Source: Lonicera japonica (taxonomy: Eukaryota > Streptophyta > Magnoliopsida > Dipsacales > Caprifoliaceae). Taken from it: a stretch of DNA of 64,000 nucleotides. The notes under the pieces are model-generated. The model did no database searches. It was not told the DNA's origin and saw only the letters and a list, made by a program, of their open reading frames with translations. The stretch spans positions 65,601,159 to 65,665,158 of the forward strand of contig CM038467.1 of assembly GCA_021464415.1 (NCBI GenBank), in the 5' to 3' direction. Within the stretch, counting starts at the first letter, position 1, and each line of letters starts with the position of its first letter. The position numbers and the translations under genes are program-made. Shown in pieces: positions 34,931-46,392 of the stretch.

Positions 34931-36761
34931 CTCTTCGATTTGGATTCACTGCTCATGTTTTTCAGGAATATCATTCGTGGATTTAATTTCTGCCAAGGTA
35001 ATATGAGATTCAGACACATTCGAATATTGAGAAACTGATTCTATCTTATTAATTAAAACATTATCAAGGACATTATTAAGAAAATCTCCTAAGAGCTTAT
35101 AATCGCTCCTTCTACCCACAATTTTATCTTTTACAAGTTCACTCCCTTTCTCACTCAAATTTCCCCTATCTTTAACTGGGCGGATCAATGTGACTGGGTC
35201 CACTACCTGGCCTTCCTCAGTAAGCACCATGATATATGTCTTTTCTTGAGGCTGAATGTGTTCTTTAGAAAATAGGCTTCTCATCATGCTTGATATATCT
35301 TTTACTTCTTTTTCCTCATTCATGCTTTGAAATTTCACGTGGTAACCCTGACTTTCAGTGCAATGCATAGCCGTTCCTTGCAATACAAGTCTTCAACATA
35401 AAATATCTTAAACCCTGGAACTCTTTCACCTTTCAAATTGACCCACGGCTCCTAGAATCCACAAAATGGAAAATCCTCTCCTTCTTTCACGAAAAACCCA
35501 TTAAGAGAAGTGTTGAACACTCCGCAGCCCAAACCTTCTGTAAATCCATCTTCCGTGTTACCTGCTTAATCTGGAAAACCCAATCCGGCATATTTTCTTT
35601 CCTACATATGGGGCTCAATTGGCTCACCTATTCCAATATGTCTATCTCCCAGTCCCCGGCCTGGAATGTAACCCATAGTATTCATCATGGCCACCACTCT
35701 CTCATTTAGAAATGGCACTGTTTCAGGCGGTAGATACCCAATCTTCTGCGTAATCAGAGCTTGTACCCTAGGTTTGCATTGGAAGCCCCCCAACTGCACA
35801 TCTTGACTCCTTATAACTAAGACATGCGTATCTTTAGGCATTATGGTTTTATCATAATCACCATGTATCACAATAACCTCATCCCATACCGGGATCTTGA
35901 TCTTTTGATGTAGAGAAGACGGAAGAGCCCCTACCGAATGTATCCATGCGCATCTGAGCAACAAGTTAAAGCTCAATGGTATGTCGATAACTTGGAATTC
36001 AATAGGAAACTCGATTGGCCCAATTAGTAAGAGTCAACAGACCCTAACACTGCCCTCTTGGTGCCATCATATGCCCTTACTATTACCGGGGATTCCTCCA
36101 AGCTACTTTAATCTAGTCCTAAAGCCTTGAAGGTTTTGAGTGGACATACGTTTATAGTCGCCCCATTATCAATGAGCACCTTCGGGACTACCATTCCTCT
36201 AGTTTCAACAGATATGTGGAGGGCTTGATCATGGTTCCTCCCCAGTGGTAATAGGTCTTCGTCTGAAAATGACAAACTGTTATGTAGGCTTAGGGTCCCG
36301 ATCATGGCTGTTAGTTGTTTCGGGGTTGATTCTGTTGGGACTATGGTCTCGTCTATAAGCCTAAAAAAGGCTGCTCGATGGGGTTTGGAAGATACTAATA
36401 GGCCCCAAATAGAGATTTGAGCTTGCGTTTTCTTCAGCTGTTCAACAACTTAGCTCTTTTCGGGCTGAGCCGCTTCCTTCCTGTCTTCTTCCTTTTCCTT
36501 TTATTGGGTTTGATAAACCTTCCCTGATCGTGTGAGCTGTTGTACCCACTTGGCCAAATTTTCATTTTCAGCCATATCAAATTCTGTAGCTACCTTTGAC
36601 CAGTCAAAACTCATTGTATCAACGTGTGGTCGAGTTATTTTTCTTGAAATGGATCACTTCCTACTGGGTGCATCTTGCCCAATCTTCGCTTTTCTTTTCT
36701 GGTAACCCAAACCTTGCCGGCGCAGTTAGGTTTTGACAACAATGGGCTCGGCAATGCCTTG
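34931..36761 (-). pseudogene. Tat/Ogre-like pol, copy 1: aspartic protease, G-patch and linker
   Basis: Read from right to left: a gag-pol linker with SFDWSKVAAEFDMAEKENLA-type residues; the protease catalytic motif LIDNGATINVCPL near 36130-36180; NLLLRCAWIHSVGALPSSLH near 35940; a G-patch motif MGYIPGRGLGDRHIG near 35640-35690; and a low-complexity linker to RT. The protease matures the polyprotein; the G-patch is a known RNA-binding addition in this lineage. Frame breaks near 36000-36100 and 35400-35600 show decay. Confidence 0.86.
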
Positions 36762-36766
36762 ATTAT

Positions 36767-38318
36767 TGACTACTCTAAAAAAGTGCGAAGTTATCACGCC
36801 CAAGTGCTGGTGGTTGGTCAAGTAATAAATACTCGGTAAGTCCGAGGCCGATCCACGGGGAAGAGGGTAGTTATTTGAATTAGTAATGTTTCTTTCAAAG
36901 GGAGAAAGGAGAGAAAATATAGAAAAGATGAAATATGGAGAGAATGGAATGAGAATCAATAACTAAACTAACTAAAGGCAATATAACTAAATAAAACATG
37001 CAAATAAAACTAAACTTAAAGGTAGCGAAACATTACTATCCTAAAAGCAACCAAACTAAAATAAAATGAACATGGAAAAAGGGATAAATAAAATAACTAA
37101 AAAAAATAACATACTAAATTAATTAAACGCATGAAAAACATTAATTAAAATTAAGAATAAAAAGTGATAGGGATATCTATAAGTTCTGGGCAACATAACA
37201 GGCAATTCGGTGGACCGAGAATCTTTTTTTAATTAATTTTTCTTTAAAAATCAGCCTATTATCCACGAGCTAATTGATCTCATAAACTCGTATCTTTTGC
37301 AATAATTCATGCGTGACATGAACTATACGTACCAATACTAATTATGAAATCAATTCGCATTACTTAATTTTACCGAAAACATTTGTTTATTAAAGTGAAG
37401 TAGTACTTGACAGTACAAAACCTTTTATTAAAAGTGAGTTTAGAAATATTAAGTAAAAGACACAATTTAATTCAAATAGGTTAAAACATGATTAAAATCA
37501 AATTTGAACTAAAGCGGGCAGTGAAAACACAAAATTGGTGATTTCGGTATCAAAAAGTAAGGATTAAAACTAATACCGAAAGCAGGCCACTATAGTTTGA
37601 AATTATAAAGATACAAAACCAATTAATTTAGAGCGTATAGACTTCTCTATAAGTCAACTAGTTAAGGTTTAGCGTACAAAACAACGATTGAAACTAGTTT
37701 GGTTCTTTTGTGAAAAAGAATTTATTAAATTTATTATAAAAATATGTGATTAGCATATTAGGATAATAGTTTAATAAAAATTAGATTTATAATGACCTAT
37801 TAACCAATGAAAAATTAATTAGAATTGAAGTCAGGTCCTAAAAATTATCGCATCGGCATACCCGTTCCTTACGGACCCCTAACTAACGAATTAGCCAAAC
37901 ATATCTAATAAATTCATGGGTAATAAATTACATAAATAAAACAGCCTATATAAATTCATAAATTGAAATCTATATAAAATCATAAGCATGCAAAATTTAT
38001 ATTAATAATTAACAAAGCAATAAATAAATTGACAACCTGAAATTGAAGTGCGCGCGTAAACCAATAATTAATTCTAAAATTAATCTTCAATAATGTACTA
38101 AAATCCTTCGTCTTTAACTCCAAATTGACACCAAATAAAACTTGTAGAATGGTACAAAATAAACCCTTAATGTGTAGAACAAAAATTAAATAAAGAAAGA
38201 AAGAAGAAAAGAATGGAGAGAGAAGAAAAATGGAGAGAAAGAGAGAGAGAGGGGGATGACTGTTGTAGTTGATTGTGGCTACTGCTCACGGCTGGCTGCT
38301 GCTTTGTGATGATGATGT
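36767..38318 (-). mobile_element. LTR B (copy 1), truncated at 38318
   Basis: It starts TGACTACTC directly after ATTAT (36762-36766), exactly as in copy 2 (58880). It matches copy 2 closely to 38318, then breaks off in GATGATGATGT where MULE transposase sequence begins. The missing 3' 0.8 kb is present in copy 2. It is AT-rich, with a GGAGAGAGAAG-type leader near 38215-38255 (minus strand CT-rich). Confidence 0.88.
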
Positions 38319-38576
38319 CGACCCTTATTTACTTGATGATGTGTTTAACAAAGTATATTCGTATCAAAAATATACCATGTCCTATCGCTTGACGAAGATG
38401 AACCATTTCAGCCAGATGAGATATGCCCATTACCTCCGACCACGAAGAAACAGCCAGGACGTCCTCATAACAGCAGAATTAAATCGAATGGGGAACTTGC
38501 TGAACCAATTAAACAATGTGGCCGTTGCAAGCAATATGGTCGTCATAATCAGAGATCTTGTATTGCTCCTATATGA
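38319..38576 (+). pseudogene. MuDR-type (MULE) transposase, C-terminal fragment
   Basis: From the LTR B junction a plus-strand reading gives VDPYLLDDVF-KVYSYQKYTMSY and then, after a frame change, LPPTTKKQPGRPHNSRIKSN and the CCHC zinc knuckle CGRCKQYGRHNQRSC. It ends IAPI with the stop at 38574-38576. This PPGRP-like linker plus a C-terminal zinc knuckle is the standard end of MULE transposases. The knuckle has one extra residue between the second Cys and the His. All of the catalytic domain is missing, cut off by the junction. Confidence 0.85.
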
Positions 38577-39083
38577 TGATCTCGGTTTGAAGACAGTTTT
38601 ATCCGTTTATGTTCAATAAATAGCCACCTAGCATAAGTGATTCCTTGTTAGGGGCATTGACAATTCGTTATTATTTCTCTTTTTATCCATGTTGTGTTGG
38701 TGAGTCTAGGGTGTTGGTCTACTTTTTAGTTCCACTATTGGAGTTTAGTTTGTTGGGTTCATTTTGAACTTTTGATTTTTATTATGCTGAATTTAAAAAT
38801 TTCAAAGTTTATTTAATATCGGCGTATGATTTTAATATTTCTGCGTGGTTCTTTTCCCCGAACATACTTGTATATGCTTGGATTATATTCCTTCGGATTT
38901 CTTTGTACTTCACTTGTGGGTTTCAGTATAATCATATGTTTGTAATCTATATATAATGATGTTACAACGAGGTTAATCTACTATAAATAATAATTATAAA
39001 TCCTATTTAATAAAGTTGTGTAACAAATAAACTAAATAAACAGATATTTGAAAAGTTATACATCAATGTAACATCTAGTCTTT
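38577..39083. other. MULE intergenic sequence
   Basis: AT-rich DNA between the transposase stop and a minus-strand coding remnant. No gene is seen; it probably holds the two convergent 3' UTRs. Confidence 0.4.
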
Positions 39084-39530
39084 ACGGCTACTGCCATCAG
39101 ATTGGTTCTGCACAGAGTTTGGGCTTGCAGTGTCCTGGGATTTATCATTGTCATGCTCATCAGAATTATTAACGCTTGGACTACTTTGAATAAGGTGTTC
39201 TTCTGTAATGTCGTCCATTGGTTCCGAATCTGGGTCTATCCAAAACACTTTAGAATCCCCATGGATTTTTTTCTTTTCGACCCCTATTTATGTTATTGCC
39301 TTCATCGTCCGAGTCATACATGCCTGATTCTATGTCTTTCTGTTCTTCAGTGGCAAGGTAATCAATAATTTGTTCAGTGCTCAATTGTTCCTTTGAAACA
39401 CCATGCTCCTTTTCGGTATCAGTGTAACCTTTTCGTTGGTCCTTGTCTATATGTTGTTGTTTTGGAATTTTAATATCCAATGTTATACGGCGAAGTGCAC
39501 GCTTGCCCTTTGGCTTAGACGAACTGCATG
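39084..39530 (-). pseudogene. Acidic, low-complexity coding remnant downstream of the Ulp1-like gene
   Basis: A minus-strand reading from a possible acceptor (TCATGCAG) near 39523 gives SSKPKGKRALRRITLDIKIP, then an acidic stretch (YDSDDEGNNINRG). After a one-base slip in an A run near 39270 it continues as VFWIDPDSEPMDDITEEHL and ends SDGSSRKD with a stop near 39084. It may be a 3' exon of the Ulp1-like gene or a separate MULE-carried gene. No known domain. Confidence 0.45.
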
Positions 39531-41452
39531 AGTATGAGAACTAGACATAAGTAGTATTTATAGTGGATATTAGTTTATTTTGGGAAAGGCAGTTGGGCCC
39601 GGAAAAAGTGAAACCTCTTCATAACGGTAGTATTGAAACTGTCATTAACTGCTACCCTTGTTGTTTTAAATTTAGACAATGAATTATTATGTATTCATAT
39701 ATGCACATTATAATATGGCAAGACTTATTTTGTTGAGTGACCCATACTACGAACATCAGAGGATAATTAAATATTCAAACAATATAAACATATAAGGAAA
39801 TCGATAATAATACCACAAAACAAATCTTAAAAATATCCTGATTGCATCACTGTTTACTACAATAAGAGAATTTTCCTAAAACGATCCATATGAAACAATG
39901 ATCTCTGAAGATGCAATTTCAGAAACCATTATAGCCAAAATCAGAGGGGTTTCGAATAAAAGAATGTTCGTCAATGATCGCAATCATCAAGCGCATTAAT
40001 CCCAATAATTTTAAAATACTACAATCCTAATATGGCTATATAACATGCCATGTTATTTAACTACTTGTTATCAGTGAGATTAAATGGGTCAATCGCATCT
40101 GTATTCTTCAAAAAGGCCTCAATGATTTTAGCCCGCATCTGGTGCATTGTATTCTTTTTGAATTTTCTTCTCAATCGGCACCCCGAAAGATAATTGCTTC
40201 ATGTAATATAGAACTGCAATCCCACAATCCACACTGCATACAAAAAATATAAAATGTAATAAGTACATTAACTTTCTTGGTCATCAGTTTTTTGATAAGT
40301 TAGATTCATTGGGTAATTACTCCTCTTTGTCATTGGCAGTCATAATACCAACCTTGTTGCCTCCTGTTGAGGGCAAATTTCTGGAACATTGAATTTGTAG
40401 TCTATATCCGTTTGTAATAAATGGCTAATCATTGATATTTCTACCCTTTCCATAGGACGGTTGGTGTATTTTGTCGATCCATCCCTCGAGCTTAACACCT
40501 TTTTGAACCCATTTTTAAGGATATTCTCACCATTTGTTTTGAGTTCATGAAAAAATCTTTGTATTTCTTCATGCTGGGACATCCATGACAAACGAATCAA
40601 TTGATCATATCATATTATGAAAATTAAACATTTAGACATTACAAAAGAAAAAAAACTGAATAATGAAAATACCATCCTCCTTGCGTCTTCATAGCACTGA
40701 GCCTTCCCATTTGTACGCCTTGGCTTCAATGGATTCATATGGTACCATCCATCTCTATCAAGGTCGAGACACAGCAGGCTGAAATGCGTTTTGTTCTCGT
40801 GTATCAAAGGAATAAATACACGTATAGCTGAATGAAAGGTTCTCATCAATGGGTCGTGTATCAGTCGTTACTTTTCGGCTTCATTATTCTTTTCAACCAT
40901 AACTTGTGTTGGTCCATACAATAGTTAATGATTGTTCAGCGTTTACTTTGTATAAAGATTTTAAATGATATAAATATCATTACACAGGCGAAGGACGATA
41001 ATATTGTGCAAAGCACAGGTTGATTTTCCAGCATGTTTGCATCGTTGCCTAGTATTTGACCATATGCGTCTATGACCTGATATTTCAAAATAGTTATTGT
41101 GCAACCTCATACTGATATCTAAATACATTTATACTTTTTAACCAATCTTATGAACTTCATACCTTAGTTGTTATTGCTCCCTTTGATAAAATATTGTTTA
41201 TGTCATTGCACGTTATTGCATCTGGCCCACGATCCCATATAGTTGCCCTACCATAATTCATATTGTTTGTTAAATAACAATTTTATCGAATTAGAAATAA
41301 TCATAGACATATCTAAATAATTATTTTGGAAGACAAAAACAAAAACATAATACTATAAGGAATCTTACTCCGGAGATGTTTTCTGCTAGAAAACTCTAAT
41401 CATTTCCTTGACTTCGGGTGACAAATGTTTTGTAACTTTAAGCTTGCCAAAG

Positions 41453-43263
41453 TGTGAGAATCCGCAAATGCGACCCCCGGGTCTCGTCCCTGTTCGTTGG
41501 GCATCTGAAACGTCGGAAAGGATCCCGTCGTTCCATTTGCTTGGAGTGTTTTGATAATTCATATCGGGTGTCCCTCTATCTTGTTTCTAGGTACAAGAGG
41601 GTTCATTCAGAGTCGCCAGTACGTTTTACGATAAAACAGACAAAAAGGGGTCGTGTAAGAGAAGAGGCTACAGATAAGCCTTTCTTTACACGTTTGTCTA
41701 CGAAACCAGGATTCTATAGGGTTCGGGAACTATATTACGGTTTGGGAAGGTGTTAAGCACCCATTCCGCCCTTTCGGTCTCTAGTGGACTTATATGTTTA
41801 TTTTATGTTGAAGAACTTGGATGCTTTTACTGATAGTCTACTACTTTTCGAATAAAAACCCTAATTTTTAGGGAAAGCGGGAAAAGGTATGAAAAGCCTT
41901 TGTGTTCTGAGATCCGATGTTTTTATTATTGAAAGACGTAAATATAAATGGCAAAACCTTTTATTTTGAAAAAGTATCCCGTATTATTTTCTCAAATAAT
42001 GACGGATTTCTTGTGTTGTAATTACTTTCGTAAAAGTTCGGATTTATATCGGGACTGATTTAATATGGAATTAGAACTCTTTGAGGAGAGTTTTATCAGA
42101 CACGTCGCAGTCTATGGAAGAGATAGGATATGTTGATTTTAGTTCCTAGATAAGTCTTATCAGTCTGGGTTTTAAAAACATAATTTTATCCGGATGATAA
42201 TCTACTTACTCTTCTGGTTTTGCAAATGGTTTTATCAGGGTCTTTTGTTTTGAAAACGGTAGACTGCTTTGTAACTTGGCAATAAGTTTATTCAAATAAA
42301 ACGTGGACAAAACAACATAAATAAAATAAGTACATAGATAAACCTGATTTTCGAGCGCGTTAGGAATCTAGCACAACCATGTTGCCACTTCGCTTACATA
42401 GATAAACAAGTCTACAATAAAACTAATATACAAATATCTTATTTAATTACTAGAAGAGACTTTCGTTACCTTCCCGACGAGAATAATAATAAGAAAGAAA
42501 ATATAATACGGCAGAGAGATCTCCGGCGATAATAATCTTCTCTTTCTTCAGATATTTCCGAGAATTCGATTCCCGAGACCGGACATGTCGAGTGTCGAGA
42601 ATAGATTTGATAATTCTTCAGAAATAAGACGATAATCAAAAAAAATGCTTGACGAAAAATCAGAAAATCAGATCATAAACTTCGCTGCCAAACTGCTCTA
42701 AAACTGCTGTTTTTTGCTCTGTTTTTGGTGTTTTGTTGCTGTCAACTCCCTTTAGAACCCATGGGGGTGCTGGCCTATTTATAGTGTCGAAAATATGTAT
42801 ATCGCGCGAAATTTTGGTGTATGTCGCGTGACATACTTGACTGTCGCGCGACATTTTGGTGTATGTCGCGCGACATGTTTGACTGTCGCGCGACATTCTA
42901 CATTAATGATGATTCTGACTCACTGATGAGTCAGAAAGTGGAGTGGTGGGGGCATTTGTCGCGCGACATGTCCCTATAAAGGGGATTGTCGCGCGACATA
43001 CTGCTTTTAATGATGATTCTGACTCACTGATGAGTCAGAAAGTGGAGTGGTGGGGTGATTGTCGCGCGACATGTCCCTGTAAAGGGGATTGTCGCGCGAC
43101 ATACTGCTTTGTCGTGCGACATTTCACTTTTAAAACTTGTTTGTTTGGCCAACAAACTCTTCGGGGCAGTTCCGGGTGTTCGGGTGAGTCCTGGACTAAA
43201 AAAAACAGTACTTCTCGAAGGTCATTAGGGTTCTTGCGGGAGTCACGGATCGGGGTGTCTACA
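41453..43263 (-). mobile_element. Solo LTR C, Tat/Ogre-like, TSD CAAAG
   Basis: On the plus strand it runs TGTGAGAATCC to GGTGTCTACA and is 1811 bp. It is flanked by perfect CAAAG at 41448-41452 and 43264-43268. The minus orientation follows from the TATA box CTATTTATA (42775-42783 on plus) and from the shared TTGGGAAGGTGTTAAGCACC segment near the 3' end (about 41740). It splits the Ulp1-like gene. Confidence 0.94.
42775..43122 (-). promoter_or_regulatory. LTR C promoter: ten GTCGCGCGAC palindromes plus TATA box
   Basis: About ten copies of the palindrome TGTCGCGCGACA or close variants lie between 42801 and 43122, seven of them exact at the GTCGCGCGAC core. All are upstream of the minus-strand TATA at 42775-42783. 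A unit of ~104 bp within this zone is duplicated (about 42899-43002 and 43003-43106). Each copy carries CTGACTCACTGATGAGTCAG (42915-42934 and 43019-43038), two bZIP-like TGACTCA boxes in inverted orientation. Confidence 0.75.
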
Positions 43264-46200
43264 CAAAGTTAATTTTGCGCTGTGGTGTGAATGATACTGT
43301 TCTCTGCGATGCGGTGTTAATTTTTCCAAAGCTTGCAATGTCAATGAAGTTAATTTTGCGCTGCGGTGTTAATTTTGGTTGCAACTACCTCTTTCTCTCT
43401 AGCAGCCAGCTGGACACGTGTTGATTCGAGTTCACGACAAAGCTTCTGGTTATCGTCATGGAGTTTCACTGCCCTTGTTTTTTACCTTTCAAACTCAAAA
43501 CGTAGCCTCCTTAATCGCATGTTCGAGTTCTTTGAACACTTCTCCCAAACTCGCATCTTGAATCTCTATCCTTCATTTGGATTTCTGACTTTGTAACTCT
43601 ATCGCTTAAAATTATGTTTTTGCTCAAAAGATCTTTTCTATCATACTCCAGCTTTCGAACGTAGGAAATATCAAACGATGTTACAAACTTCAGTCCATGT
43701 AGTGGTACTTGTTGGCTTTGTTGCGGAGTACGTTCATTCCTTTCGCTTGCCACCCAAACATGGTCTTTGTGCACCTCATTTTCTACTTTATCGGATTCAT
43801 GCCCTTGTGAATCCTGATCTTTTTTATTGGAACCATCAGCAAACGATTTTGGCTCTGAAGATAAATCTGGCACTTCACTCGTTTTGTGTTTCGTTTTATT
43901 CCCTGTATTATCCACGCCCTTAGGTTCGCAACCATCTTGAAACTTCTGCAAATCGGCGGATTACGGAGACGCATTACATGGATTGAATGGTGCACTTTCC
44001 TCTTCAACAATATTATCGTCAATGTCACTTATATAACTCTCCTTCAACCGATCCCGCAACGACAAATTGTTCCTTACTATACCTTTTTTCCGACCACTCT
44101 TGGGTTGCGCCTTTGATACACCTTGCTTTTCAATTTCATTATCCTAGTTGTCATCCTGGTTATCTTCCACTGAATTGAGTGTTTTTTCAGGAGTCGTTCT
44201 AATTTCTGCAAAATCATCTTCCAGATCGCCTGTTAAAATATTTTGTCCTTTAGGATGGTTATCCCGATTAGATTTTCTCAGCCTTCTACGTGACTTCTTG
44301 CCACTATTAGGTCGGGCTTCACTGTTAGTTCTTCTGCTTTCTTTTTTTGGAACTGGTTCTTCTCCCTTGAATTGATCAAACGGAGACTTCATAGGCGACG
44401 GTGTCACACTGACATAATCCTTCTCAATTGGCGACAATGGTAGATATTCTACATCGTCATCAAAGATAAGATTCTCAGTGTAGGAAATACTCCTATCTGA
44501 AGAAGTGGACGAAGCACCCTTTTGGTGCCTTTCCTGTGTATATTTACTCTGTTTTTCAGGAACTCTGGTCTCCTTTTCATCCTTATCGTCATCTTCACTT
44601 ACCAATTGATAATCATTATCAGTCACAATATCCTCACTTCTCTGCATATAAGTGTTAAATGTGTCATAAATTGTAAACAATTACTAATTAAGCATTGAAC
44701 AAATTAATATATATGCTCGGTATCATTTCATTAAATATGATTATCTAGAAGATTTACTAACTTATACCTTGAAAAAATCCGGTATTTTCGAGCCATGTTT
44801 CATTGGTGACTCATTTACCCACTTTTTGCGTTCCTCCTTAACTTTCTTTCTTGGCCTCATATCCATGGATCCTTGTTAGCGCTGATTGAAATTATTCTTT
44901 CTCTTTCGAACAGTGGTGATATTCTCTGACTTATCGCTCGAATCTGAATAATCCACTAGTCGGGCATTCCAGGTACACTTCGACTGTATTTTTTAAATTA
45001 AATTATTTGATACTTATGTTCCGAATTTTCATTATATATGTGTAATGGTTATTACAATAATGTTAATATATGAAATATACATTATGATACAATATCACTT
45101 ACAATGGTGTCATCAAAATCAACATTTGATAATGCAGCAGTCAATTTTGACAGGTCCCAGCGTAAAAAACGCGGCTCCATGTTTGTTCGGTCCTTGATTG
45201 GATCAACGATATTGGTTACTTCATAGAGCCAAAACTGTTAAATTATTTCGTTTCAGTACTAAGATTTAAATAGTAAATGTTTTAACAAAATTGCAATGAT
45301 TATTTACCAGCAAAATTATTGTGCATCCTGTTACAGTAGTCAGTCGATGTTGCTTCTTTAAAATGTCATCCACGAGCTAGTCACGAACTGCTTGCGCCTA
45401 GTTGTAACCAACCATTTTCTCGATGTCTCCGACAATGTTCACAATGTACGACTTTATAGATGTTCCAGTATTCGCAAATAACAATGAGGTACAGAAATGA
45501 AGACAAATTAACGATACCGTGTCTCAACATCATTCTCGTCTTTGCTCATGACAACATCTTTAATAATATTGGATATCTTTGCTAAAAAGAGTTGACGCAA
45601 TCCAGTGAAATACCGTTTGCCAAAAGCGTGCTCAAGTTGTTGATGGGTGTGTATAGTTAACTTATCACCTTCGCAGGGCAATCCCAGAATTTCAAAAACC
45701 TGTTTAGTTTTAAACTTAACAACCCTTCCTCCAATTCGGAAAGCATTTATCTTGGTGTCATAACGACGAATCAGTTTCGCTAAGAGTTTGTCAGATTTGT
45801 GATAAAGCTTATCATTCACAAGGTTTGCTTTGTATGCTGAGTACAGGTTCCAGAATGGAGTGATGCGTAAGAGGTTTTCATGTCGTAAACCAATCCTTTT
45901 ATTATCAGCAGTAAGAGTAGACATCAATTTTGAGAATGACACCAACGACGACCAATATTGGTCGTATTTTTCAACATCTCCACCTTCATCATGTTTAGTA
46001 ATAAAACACTTAAATTAAATCTCTTGAATTAAAAGCTATTGTAGACGGAATCAAAGAATGAAATTCATTCAAATTTTATTTACACGTACCTCATGCCGGA
46101 AATCTGTACGTTCCGTGTGTTGTTTCTTCATATTTTTCCATTTTCCTTCATTCACTTTATTTTTCTTGGAGTCGGTCACTTTTTCGCTACCTTTGGATCC

Positions 46201-46392
46201 TTTGTCAATGTGTCCGCTCTGGTAACATTAAATTTAACCATACGTCATATTTGAATCCCTCAAATGTGTATGTTATTAACAACGAAGTATATACAATATA
46301 ACACATATTAGTCAATTTTGTAAATTTACCTTGTTCGCAGCCGTATGATTTCGTGCACTCTTTCGGGTCTTTGTCTGGTTTAATTTTGCCAT

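Larger units (their letters stand above)
40128..46392 (-). pseudogene. MULE-carried Ulp1/C48 cysteine protease-like gene, multi-exon, broken by a solo LTR
   Basis: Likely SUMO-protease-like (C48) family. Exons I can fix: 46392-46330 (MAKLNQTKTRKSARNHTAANK), 46218-46090 and 46008-45518, all phase-consistent with GT/AG introns. Exon 3 has LRHENLLRITPFWNLYSAYK and FEILGLP, the N-terminal module paired with plant Ulp1-like C48 domains. Further pieces: FLRWDLSKL near 45160, an acidic/basic linker 44680-44144, and a charged, coiled-coil-like segment 43951-43511. After LTR C come VIDAYGQILGNDANM (about 41060) and the protease core: His in NKTHFSLLCLDL, then WYHMNPLKPR with Asn where Asp is usual, then PQQEAT joined by a 119-bp intron (40234-40352) to VDCGIAVLYYM with the catalytic Cys. 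Stop at 40128. It faces the transposase fragment (38319-38576) convergently. The LTR insertion and Asn suggest loss of function. Confidence 0.78.

Noticed and set aside
36726..36959. ORF starting MILIPFSPYF
   Set aside because: It reads from LTR B across the TSD into the gag-pol linker, so it is a chimera of an insertion rather than a gene; the same chimera occurs at 58800-59072.
42801..43122. CpG-island or restriction-site-like BssHII clusters read as a cloning artefact
   Set aside because: The GCGCGC-containing palindromes are embedded in a natural LTR with TSD and imperfect copies, so a vector origin is not needed.
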